A program made the translations under genes and the position numbers. This document shows, piece by piece, positions 1-5,712 of a DNA stretch of 12,620 bases (position 1 is its first letter; every line of letters begins with the position of its first letter). Location: positions 1 to 12,620 of the forward strand of contig USQA01000014.1 in assembly GCA_900556695.1 (NCBI GenBank), written 5' to 3'. The stretch comes from an uncultured Clostridium sp. GTDB lineage: Bacteria > Bacillota > Clostridia > TANB77 > CAG-508. The notes below the pieces were generated by a model that made no database searches, was not told the DNA's origin, and saw only the letters and a program-made list of their open reading frames with translations.

Positions 1-69
1 TAAAATGAATAGAGAGAAAGAAAAATAAGCGTAAATTAATACAATTTTTGAAAAAATTAACATAAACAC

Positions 70-98
70 TTGACTTTTCCAAAAAAACATTCTATAAT
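70..98 (+). promoter_or_regulatory. Sigma-A promoter of the LPKTG surface protein
   Basis: TTGACT (70-75) and TATAAT (93-98) are separated by exactly 17 bases, close to the housekeeping consensus. Transcription should begin near 105, giving a leader of about 50 bases before the ATG at 158. Bases 1-69 upstream are A/T-rich, and I see no gene in them. Confidence 0.85.
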
Positions 99-157
99 AT
101 AGAAAGTGGTTATGTAAACGCAAAGAAAAAATATAAATAAATTTTGGGAGGTTTAAT

Positions 158-1000
158 ATGAAGAATTTAAAAATTTCTTTAACAGCAATAGTAGTAGCTA
201 TATTATTAACAATATCTACAGGAGTATATGCATATACAGGTGAAGGAGATGTGGATCCAGATTATGCAATATCAATGCCAGGTACATTATCAAATGGAGC
301 AGGTAATGTTTCAGGAGTATCAGGAGCAATGGAATATCAATTTGTAGAAATAACAGAAGCAAAATATAACGAAATAAAGAAATTAGAAGCACAATTTGAA
401 TTAATTCAAGTTTATGTAAGTTATAGTGCTAATCCATCAGATGAAGGATTAACAAATTCATGGAATGCAGCATGTGAAAAATATGCTAAAAAATATGGAG
501 ATGGTTCAACTGCAACAAACCAAGTTGTTACAGAAGTATTAAATCAATATGGAATAGGACCAGATATTTTAAAATTATGTAGAAATGCTTGGATAGTAGC
601 ATTACCAAACTTTGATGCAAGTAAATGGGAATCAGCTACAAGTAGTAAAATAGAATTAGATATAACAAAATTTGAAGGAACAAAATATTATGTTGCATGG
701 GTAAAAAGCGGAGAAATATATGATGCAGAAGCTTATGTAGTTAAAGGTACAGGAAGCAAAAAAGATGATAATAAAACTGATAATACAACAAAAAATGACA
801 ATACAACTAAAAACGATAATACAACAAAAAATGATAATGGTACAGTAACTCCAAATACAACAACTAAAACAGATACAACAGCATCTAGTTCAGGAAAAAC
901 ATTACCAAAAACAGGTATTAGTAGTACAGTGTTAGGACTAATTGCAGTAGCTGGAGCATCAGCAGGAGTTTCATATAGAAAATATAGAAAAATAAAATAA
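158..1000 (+). CDS. LPXTG-anchored surface protein of unknown function
   Basis: This is an exported protein that should be covalently attached to the cell wall by a class A or housekeeping sortase. It has an N-terminal signal peptide (charged MKNLK start, hydrophobic residues about 8-20, likely cleavage after the V-Y-A ending at residue 25). A globular part of about 175 residues follows, with two cysteines (C106 and C141) that could pair. Next comes a low-complexity Asn/Thr/Lys stalk with three DNTTKN repeats (208-225). The end is a complete sorting signal: LPKTG at 249-253, a hydrophobic segment, and a basic RKYRKIK tail. GGGAGG at 146-151 lies 6 bases before the ATG. I recognise no family in the globular part, so its ligand or role is unknown. 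No sortase gene lies in this window. The gene is monocistronic, with its own promoter and terminator. Confidence 0.9.
   Translation: MKNLKISLTAIVVAILLTISTGVYAYTGEGDVDPDYAISMPGTLSNGAGNVSGVSGAMEYQFVEITEAKYNEIKKLEAQFELIQVYVSYSANPSDEGLTNSWNAACEKYAKKYGDGSTATNQVVTEVLNQYGIGPDILKLCRNAWIVALPNFDASKWESATSSKIELDITKFEGTKYYVAWVKSGEIYDAEAYVVKGTGSKKDDNKTDNTTKNDNTTKNDNTTKNDNGTVTPNTTTKTDTTASSSGKTLPKTGISSTVLGLIAVAGASAGVSYRKYRKIK
779..832 (+). repeat. Three in-frame 18-base repeats coding DNTTKN
   Basis: Three consecutive 18-base units encode Asp-Asn-Thr-Thr-Lys-Asn, followed by a partial fourth (DNG). They form the wall-spanning stalk just before the sorting signal. Third codon positions differ between units (gat/gac, aca/act, aat/aac), so the repeat is not a very recent slippage product. 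Copy number may vary between strains. Confidence 0.8.
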
Positions 1001-1013
1001 TTAAAATATTAAT

Positions 1014-1051
1014 AAAAGAAGATGTTACTAAAATGGTAACATCTTCTTTTT
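1014..1051 (+). terminator. Rho-independent terminator after the LPKTG gene
   Basis: A perfect 15-base-pair stem (1014-1028 with 1036-1050) closes a 7-base loop, and the 3' arm ends in a T run. It begins 14 bases after the stop codon and separates this gene from the next promoter. Confidence 0.9.
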
Positions 1052-1076
1052 GAACATATAAAAAATAATCCAAAAA

Positions 1077-1105
1077 TTGACTTTTTATGTAAAGAGTGCT
1101 ATAAT
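1077..1105 (+). promoter_or_regulatory. Sigma-A promoter of the Cys-rich protein gene
   Basis: TTGACT (1077-1082) and TATAAT (1100-1105) are 17 bases apart. The promoter strongly resembles the one at 70-98: both read TTGACTTTT at the -35 and CTATAATATA at the -10. It is therefore host-like although the gene it drives is not, and it lies outside the inverted repeat at 1155-1174. Confidence 0.85.
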
Positions 1106-1154
1106 ATAATTATGAGATAAGTAGTACTCATTTATAATCCTGGTTAGGGTTAAG

Positions 1155-1174
1155 AAGGAATAAAAACATCGAAC
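1155..1174. repeat. Left arm of an imperfect inverted repeat framing the Cys-rich gene
   Basis: This 20-base arm reads AAGGAATAAAAACATCGAAC. The reverse complement of 2636-2657 matches it with 11 identical bases at the inner end (AAACATCGAAC), AAGGAAT at the outer end, and a two-base gap plus one mismatch between. A weaker match may extend outward to AATCCT at 1136-1141. The arm lies in the transcribed leader, between promoter and start codon. Confidence 0.6.
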
Positions 1175-1197
1175 ATTGAAAAGAAAGGATGATCATT

Positions 1198-2631
1198 ATG
1201 ATGAAGACAACAACAAAAAATTTACGGAAAGTATGGGCGTTTTTAGTATTATTTGCATTGATTATTGCTAGTTTTAGCAATATGAATGTAAATACTGCAA
1301 AAGCTGCTGTAACGGAGACAGGAATTGCTTATGATGGTAACGGAGAGATTACAAAAACGCTTCTTAATGGTAAGAATGCAAAAGTAACTCTTGACGGTTC
1401 AATCATTAACATTACTGTTGATGGAGAAAAGTATGGTTATTACAACACTATAAGTGTTGGAACATGTGTAATATCAGATGATGATTTGCTTCACATTTTC
1501 TGGCATACAGGAGATTATTACGTATATGATTTGTATGAATCAGGTATGTATATTCTCGCTGGATATAGCAAGGTGACAGGAGCAAACATTAGCTACTATC
1601 AAGTAACTGATGTAAATGATACTCACATTGTAAAAGGAACTTCAGCTCCAAACGCTGCTTTTCATAGTTGCATTATTGATAAAAAGTATTTTTATCAGTA
1701 TGGTCAGACTGGAAAGAAGCTTTTGATGACTCGTAAACAGTTTGAAGAAATTATTAATGGAGGAAAAGAAGATCCAATCCCAACACCGACAGCAACGCCA
1801 ACGGTAACTCCAACCCCAACACCTGAAGTAACACCAACAGCAACACCAAGTCCAAGTTGCGATTGCAAGAATGGCGGTACATGTAATTGTCCTGATGGCA
1901 AATGCACATGTGACAATTGCCCTTGCAAAGATAAGCCTTGCAAACCAACAGCAACACCAACAACCCCTAATGGTGGTTGTAAAGGAAATTGCGGATGCGG
2001 ATGCGGAAGCGATTGTAATGGAAATTGCTGTAATGGAAACTGCAAATGTGGCAACAACAGCAATGGAGGAAATGGTGGAAATGTTAATAATGCAGGTGTG
2101 AATGCATCTGGAAGTGGAAACACAATTACCATTAATCAGAATATTAGTAATACTACAATTAATGGTAACAACAACAGCGCGGGAACCGGAGTAAATGCTC
2201 CAGTACCTGTTACCAAAAAGGCAACCTCCACCTCCACCAAAACCACTAAAAAGGTTAAGGCCAAAACTTACTATACAGCAATCAAATCTGGAAACAGAAT
2301 GAAACTGTATAAAGTAACGCAAAAGGTTGTGAATGGTAAGATAAAAACAACCCGTAAATGGCTTTCAATCTGTCTTTTTGATAGAAAGAAAGGCACAATG
2401 GATTGGAACTCTTACCGGATAAAAGGTGTCAAAAAAGCACAGTATAGTGCCAAAAAGCATTATATTGTAATAATTACCAAAAAGGGCGTAGTGAAAGCTT
2501 GCCCAAGTGGTAAAGGCACTAAGAAAGTAAAGGTTATTGGCAAAGGTGCAAAGGCATTTAAGTGTAATAACCGAGGCCTTGCTACTTCTTACGTTAAGAA
2601 GAATGGCAAGGTAGTTAAATTAGCTTATTAG
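1198..2631 (+). CDS. Secreted Cys-rich protein with Thr-Pro linker, unknown function
   Basis: The predicted 477-residue protein has a signal peptide (KNLRK, hydrophobic 12-26, cleavage near AKA at 34-36). A globular N-domain runs to about 190, followed by a Thr/Pro linker (about 193-220). Residues 221-284 hold 18 cysteines in two groups of nine, then comes an Asn/Gly-rich stretch (285-330). The Lys-rich C-terminal domain (about 352-477) has paired beta-like motifs. I chose ATG 1198 because AAAGGA (1184-1189) lies 8 bases upstream; an in-frame ATG at 1189 overlaps that ribosome site and is unlikely. Codon use is foreign to the window: AAG, GGC, GCC, CGT and CTT appear often, while neighbours end almost always in A or T. 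Thr-Pro linkers of this kind are familiar in Lachnospiraceae secreted proteins, so transfer from such a source is plausible. No anchor motif or enzyme motif is seen. Confidence 0.85.
   Translation: MMKTTTKNLRKVWAFLVLFALIIASFSNMNVNTAKAAVTETGIAYDGNGEITKTLLNGKNAKVTLDGSIINITVDGEKYGYYNTISVGTCVISDDDLLHIFWHTGDYYVYDLYESGMYILAGYSKVTGANISYYQVTDVNDTHIVKGTSAPNAAFHSCIIDKKYFYQYGQTGKKLLMTRKQFEEIINGGKEDPIPTPTATPTVTPTPTPEVTPTATPSPSCDCKNGGTCNCPDGKCTCDNCPCKDKPCKPTATPTTPNGGCKGNCGCGCGSDCNGNCCNGNCKCGNNSNGGNGGNVNNAGVNASGSGNTITINQNISNTTINGNNNSAGTGVNAPVPVTKKATSTSTKTTKKVKAKTYYTAIKSGNRMKLYKVTQKVVNGKIKTTRKWLSICLFDRKKGTMDWNSYRIKGVKKAQYSAKKHYIVIITKKGVVKACPSGKGTKKVKVIGKGAKAFKCNNRGLATSYVKKNGKVVKLAY
1858..2049 (+). other. 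Segment coding 18 cysteines in two clusters
   Basis: This segment codes residues 221-284 of the secreted protein. The cysteines fall in two groups of nine, split by a short Thr/Pro piece, in patterns such as CDC, CNC, CTC, CPC, CGCGC and CC separated by Gly, Asn, Asp and Lys. The density resembles metallothioneins or disulfide-knotted repeats, but I recognise no named family. Whether the residues bind metal or form disulfides outside the cell cannot be told from sequence. Confidence 0.75.
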
Positions 2632-2635
2632 TTTG

Positions 2636-2657
2636 GTTCGATGTTTATAAATTCCTT
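2636..2657. repeat. Right arm of the inverted repeat framing the Cys-rich gene
   Basis: GTTCGATGTTT followed by ATAAATTCCTT is complementary to 1155-1174, apart from a two-base insertion and one mismatch. It begins five bases after the stop codon and ends just before the terminator palindrome. No target-site duplication is evident outside either arm. Confidence 0.6.
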
Positions 2658-2660
2658 ACA

Positions 2661-2694
2661 AAGAAAGGATTGGACAATTGTCCAATCCTTTCTT
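2661..2694. terminator. 34-base perfect palindrome, shared bidirectional terminator
   Basis: The 34 bases are exactly self-complementary about a central CAATTG, so a 15-base-pair stem with a four-base AATT loop forms on either strand. Each strand ends in a pyrimidine-rich TTTCTT. It lies between the converging Cys-rich gene and spoIVA and should stop transcription from both sides. The T run is interrupted by a C, so efficiency may be moderate. Confidence 0.75.
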
Positions 2695-2702
2695 CATGTT
2701 TA

Positions 2703-4181
2703 TTATAAAATTATACAGATTAATCCGCCACTTCCTTCGTTAACAATTCTTTCTAATGTTTCTTGTAATTTTAATTGAGCATCTTCAGGCATTTTGGCAA
2801 GTTTTGTTTGTAATCCTTCATTTATTAATTCATGTAAACTTTTTCCAAATATATTTGATTCCCAAATTTGTTTTGGATCACTTTCAAATTCAGAAAGTAA
2901 ATAATTAACCAATTCTTCAGATTGTTTTTCAGACCCTACAATAGGAGATACTTCTGTTTCTACATTTGTTTTTATTAAGTGGATAGAAGGCGCAGTCGCT
3001 TTTAGTTTTACTCCAAAACGAGAGCCTTGTTTTATCATTTCAGGTTCTTCTAAAATTAGTTCATCCATTGTTGGTGTAACAATTCCATATCCTTTACGAT
3101 TAACATCATCTAATGCACATGCAATTTTATCGTATTTTTTCTTTGTTTTAGATAAATTAGATATTATACTAAATAAATCGCCTTCGTTTGATACTTGAAC
3201 ACCAGTGATTTCTGTTAAAACATTGTAAAATAATTCTTCTTTTAAAGTTATTTCGATATTAACATTACCAACGCCTAGTTGTATATCTTCAATAGAAGTT
3301 TTACTAATAATTTCTGTTTGTTTTATAGTATCAACACAGCTAGATACTTCTTTTAAAACATTTATATTAGAAAATGCTTCTTGAATTTCTTTATATAGTT
3401 CAGCTTTTAATGGGTGATTAAAATCTAATCCATCAATCCATCTAGGGAATTTTATACGAATTTGGTCAACAGGAAATTCATATAAAACTTTTGAGAACAT
3501 ATTGTTAATATCATCAATTGTTAAATATTCACAGTTTGTAGGAATGACAGTGGTTCCATATTTTTCACTTAATTTTTCAGATAGTTGTTGTGTGTAACTT
3601 GAATTTGGTTCTTGTGAATTTAATAAAATTATAAAAGGTTTGTTTAAAGCTTTTAATTCATTAACAACTCTTTCTTCTGCTTTAATATAATCTTCCCTTG
3701 GAATGTCAGTAATACTTCCATCTGTAGTAACTAAAATTCCAATTGTAGAGTGTTCTTCAATAACTTTTTTTGTTCCAATTTCTGCGGCTGTTTCAAATGG
3801 TATTTCTTCTTCTGACCATGGAGTTTTTACCATTCTTGGCATATCATCTTCTAAATATCCAATAGCGTTGTCTACTAAATATCCAACACAGTCTACTAGA
3901 CGAGTTTTGAATTTTAAATTATTGTCTAATGTAATTTCTACAGCCTCATTTGGTACAAATTTTGGTTCTGTAGTCATTATTGTTTTACCACCAGCACTTT
4001 GTGGTAATTCATCATTTGCACGTTCCTTTTTATACTCGTTATCAATATTAGGAATAACAAGTAAATCCATAAATTTTTTTATAAAAGTGGATTTACCAGT
4101 TCTAACAGGTCCCACCACTCCTACGTAGATGTCACCATCTGTTCTTTTTGCGATGTCTTGATACAATCTTGTATTTTCCAT
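2703..4181 (-). CDS. spoIVA: Stage IV sporulation protein A, spore-coat morphogenetic ATPase
   Basis: SpoIVA polymerises on the outer forespore membrane by ATP hydrolysis and forms the basement layer on which the spore coat assembles; in Bacillus it is anchored by SpoVM. The product is 492 residues, the same length as I recall for the B. subtilis protein. It shows a Walker A motif GPVRTGKST (24-32, K30), a TT pair at T70/T71 matching the described sensor threonines, and the Walker B DCVG with D97. A long middle and C-terminal region follows, ending in the typical GGLICIIL. GGAGG lies 7 bases upstream of the start. A sigma-E-type promoter precedes it, as expected for a mother-cell gene. It diverges from the UDP-sugar pyrophosphorylase gene and converges on the Cys-rich gene. 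Nothing suggests damage. Confidence 0.97.
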   Translation of the reverse strand: MENTRLYQDIAKRTDGDIYVGVVGPVRTGKSTFIKKFMDLLVIPNIDNEYKKERANDELPQSAGGKTIMTTEPKFVPNEAVEITLDNNLKFKTRLVDCVGYLVDNAIGYLEDDMPRMVKTPWSEEEIPFETAAEIGTKKVIEEHSTIGILVTTDGSITDIPREDYIKAEERVVNELKALNKPFIILLNSQEPNSSYTQQLSEKLSEKYGTTVIPTNCEYLTIDDINNMFSKVLYEFPVDQIRIKFPRWIDGLDFNHPLKAELYKEIQEAFSNINVLKEVSSCVDTIKQTEIISKTSIEDIQLGVGNVNIEITLKEELFYNVLTEITGVQVSNEGDLFSIISNLSKTKKKYDKIACALDDVNRKGYGIVTPTMDELILEEPEMIKQGSRFGVKLKATAPSIHLIKTNVETEVSPIVGSEKQSEELVNYLLSEFESDPKQIWESNIFGKSLHELINEGLQTKLAKMPEDAQLKLQETLERIVNEGSGGLICIIL

Positions 4182-4238
4182 CTATATACCTCCTTTTAAT
4201 TAGCAAGAATATTGATTACTTAAAATTACTTTAGTTAA

Positions 4239-4267
4239 TATATATGGAAGATTTTTTAAGAATATGA
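4239..4267 (-). promoter_or_regulatory. Sigma-E-type promoter of spoIVA
   Basis: Read on the minus strand, TCATATT (4267-4261) is followed after 14 bases by CATATATA (4246-4239). This fits the mother-cell sigma-E pattern of an ATATT -35 and a CATACA-like -10 with a 14-15 base spacer. Transcription should start near 4231, leaving a leader of about 50 bases. spoIVA is a sigma-E gene in B. subtilis, which agrees. Confidence 0.75.
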
Positions 4268-4288
4268 CAAGTTTATTTCAAAAACTTG
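4268..4288. promoter_or_regulatory. Dyad between divergent promoters, possible operator
   Basis: CAAGTTT and AAACTTG form a 7-base inverted repeat with a 7-base centre. It touches the spoIVA -35 on one side and overlaps the -35 (4286-4291) of the pyrophosphorylase promoter on the other. The placement would suit a repressor site, but no regulator is known and chance is possible in such A/T-rich DNA. Confidence 0.35.
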
Positions 4289-4314
4289 CTAAAGATAAAT
4301 ATATATGATAAAAT
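4286..4314 (+). promoter_or_regulatory. Sigma-A promoter with extended -10 for the pyrophosphorylase gene
   Basis: TTGCTA (4286-4291) is followed after 17 bases by TAAAAT (4309-4314), with the extended -10 dinucleotide TG at 4306-4307. Transcription would begin near 4321, about 54 bases before the start codon. Confidence 0.7.
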
Positions 4315-4374
4315 AACCTTATTAAATATAGGAGCATATAATATACTAATTTATCGCTGAAGGGAATGAAATAA

Positions 4375-5631
4375 ATGGATAAGACTCAAGATATAGTAAA
4401 TATGTTAAAGATGTATAACCAAGAACATATAATAAATTTATTAAATAAATTAGATGAACAAAAGAAATGGGAATTAATAGATCAAATTAGTAAAATAGAT
4501 TTTCATCAAATTATGGAATTATATGACAATACTAAAAAGGAAGTCGAAATTAAAGAAAATAAAATAGAAGCAATAAAGTATTTAGATAAAGAAAAATTGA
4601 CAGATGAACAAAAAGCGGAATTTGAAAAATTGGGAGAAGATGCTATAAAAAGAGGAGAATACGCAGTAGTAACAATGGCAGGCGGCCAAGGAACAAGATT
4701 AGGGCATAATGGACCAAAAGGAACTTTTCGTTTAGATGTTTATGGTAAAGGAAAATACTTATTTGAAATATTATCAGAAAACTTAAAAGAAGCAAATAAT
4801 AAATATGGTGTGACAATACCATGGTACATAATGACAAGTAAAGATAATAATGATGAAACTTTAAATTTTTTAGAAAAAAATAATTACTTTGGATATCCTA
4901 AAAGTGAAGTTATATTATTTAAACAAGGGGAATTACCTTTAATAGATGAAAATGGAAGATTACTTATAAATAAAGACATGAAAATAAAAGAAGCATCAGA
5001 TGGAAATGGTGGAGTTTTTTCTTCATTAAGAACTACAGGAATGTTATCTGATATGAAAGAAAGAAATATAAAATGGGTTTTTATTGGTGGAGTAGATAAT
5101 GTTATTTTAAAGATGGCTGATGTTATATTATTAGGAATGGCTATTAAAAAAGGAGTTCAAATTGCATCAAAATCTGTTGTAAAAGCAAATCCACACGAAA
5201 AAGTAGGAGTTTTCTGCAAAATGAATGGTCATCCAAAAGTTATAGAATATTCTGAACTTCCAGAAAAAATGGCAGAAGAAGTAGATGATGATGGAGAACT
5301 AAAATATGGAGAATCACATATTATGTGTAATCTATTTAGTATAGATGCTATTGAAAAAGTAAGTAAAGAAGTATTAATGTATCACAGTGCATTTAAGAAA
5401 AATTCATATATTGATGAAAATGGGAGAGAAATCATTCCAGAAGAACCAAATTCATATAAATTTGAATCATTCATTTTTGATAGTTTTGAATTTTTTGATG
5501 ATATTGCTATTTTAAGAGGAAAAAGAGAAGATGATTTTGCACCAGTAAAAAATAAAGAAGGTGTAGACAGTCCTAAAACAGCAAAAGAATTATACGAAAA
5601 ATATTGGGAAAGACAAAAAAGAGAAGTTTAA
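4375..5631 (+). CDS. UDPGP-family UDP-sugar pyrophosphorylase (UAP1/AGX-like)
   Basis: This is a uridylyltransferase that should join UTP to a sugar 1-phosphate, most likely GlcNAc-1-P and alternatively glucose-1-P or GalNAc-1-P. The 418-residue protein follows the eukaryotic UAP1 layout. A helical N-terminal region (1-95) precedes the nucleotide loop GGQGTRLG (103-110) and its PKG. Then come MTS, GNGGVFSSLR, GGVDN with a following hydrophobic helix, SKSVVKANPHEKVGVF with IEYSELPE, MCNLFSID, YHSAFKKNSYID and KFESFIFDSF, all in family order. AAGGGA (4360-4365) is the ribosome site. The gene is followed by a GlmU-C-like beta-helix gene in the same direction, suggesting the two supply UDP-GlcNAc for wall, teichoic or capsular polymers. 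It is unrelated in sequence to the N-terminal half of bacterial GlmU. The exact sugar cannot be read from sequence. Confidence 0.88.
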   Translation: MDKTQDIVNMLKMYNQEHIINLLNKLDEQKKWELIDQISKIDFHQIMELYDNTKKEVEIKENKIEAIKYLDKEKLTDEQKAEFEKLGEDAIKRGEYAVVTMAGGQGTRLGHNGPKGTFRLDVYGKGKYLFEILSENLKEANNKYGVTIPWYIMTSKDNNDETLNFLEKNNYFGYPKSEVILFKQGELPLIDENGRLLINKDMKIKEASDGNGGVFSSLRTTGMLSDMKERNIKWVFIGGVDNVILKMADVILLGMAIKKGVQIASKSVVKANPHEKVGVFCKMNGHPKVIEYSELPEKMAEEVDDDGELKYGESHIMCNLFSIDAIEKVSKEVLMYHSAFKKNSYIDENGREIIPEEPNSYKFESFIFDSFEFFDDIAILRGKREDDFAPVKNKEGVDSPKTAKELYEKYWERQKREV

Positions 5632-5641
5632 TTGCTAATAG

Positions 5642-5687
5642 TTCCGGGTTTGTTTTGCAATAATTAAAAATTGCAAAAGACCCGGAA
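5642..5687 (+). other. Strong two-part intergenic hairpin within the UDP-sugar operon
   Basis: The outer stem TTCCGGGT (5642-5649) pairs with ACCCGGAA (5680-5687). The inner stem TTTTGCAAT (5653-5661) pairs with ATTGCAAAA (5670-5678). An asymmetric internal loop (TTG against G) separates them, and the apical loop has 8 bases. It lies 10 bases after one stop codon and 12 bases before the next ribosome site. No T run follows, so it is not a typical terminator. It could be an mRNA-stabilising or processing element, or an attenuating structure. Confidence 0.7.
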
Positions 5688-5712
5688 TTAATTGCAAAGA
5701 AGGAGAATAAAA

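Noticed and set aside
779..841. CRISPR-like short repeats
   Set aside because: The 18-base units are contiguous, in frame and coding for a wall-protein stalk, with no spacers.
1189..1197. Upstream ATG as start of the Cys-rich protein
   Set aside because: It overlaps the AAAGGA ribosome site; ATG 1198 has proper 8-base spacing and gives a better signal peptide.
1642..2322. Long open frames on the minus strand opposite the Cys-rich gene (also 1704-2132)
   Set aside because: They exist because the Thr/Pro and Gly/Cys-rich coding strand lacks stops in the opposite frames; their translations are low-complexity and no ribosome site or promoter fits.
1120..2700. Target-site duplication flanking the inverted repeats
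   Set aside because: No matching short direct repeat was found outside either arm under either choice of boundary, so insertion by a standard transposase is not supported.
3703..4128. 141-codon plus-strand frame inside spoIVA
   Set aside because: It lies wholly opposite the conserved Walker region of spoIVA and has no ribosome site; it is a shadow of the real gene.
5642..5687. Rho-independent terminator between the two UDP-sugar genes
   Set aside because: The stem is followed by AATTAATTGC, not a T run, and the downstream gene has no separate promoter visible.
5692..5712. TTG start for the beta-helix protein
   Set aside because: The AAGGAG site at 5700-5705 lies after the TTG and 7 bases before ATG 5713.
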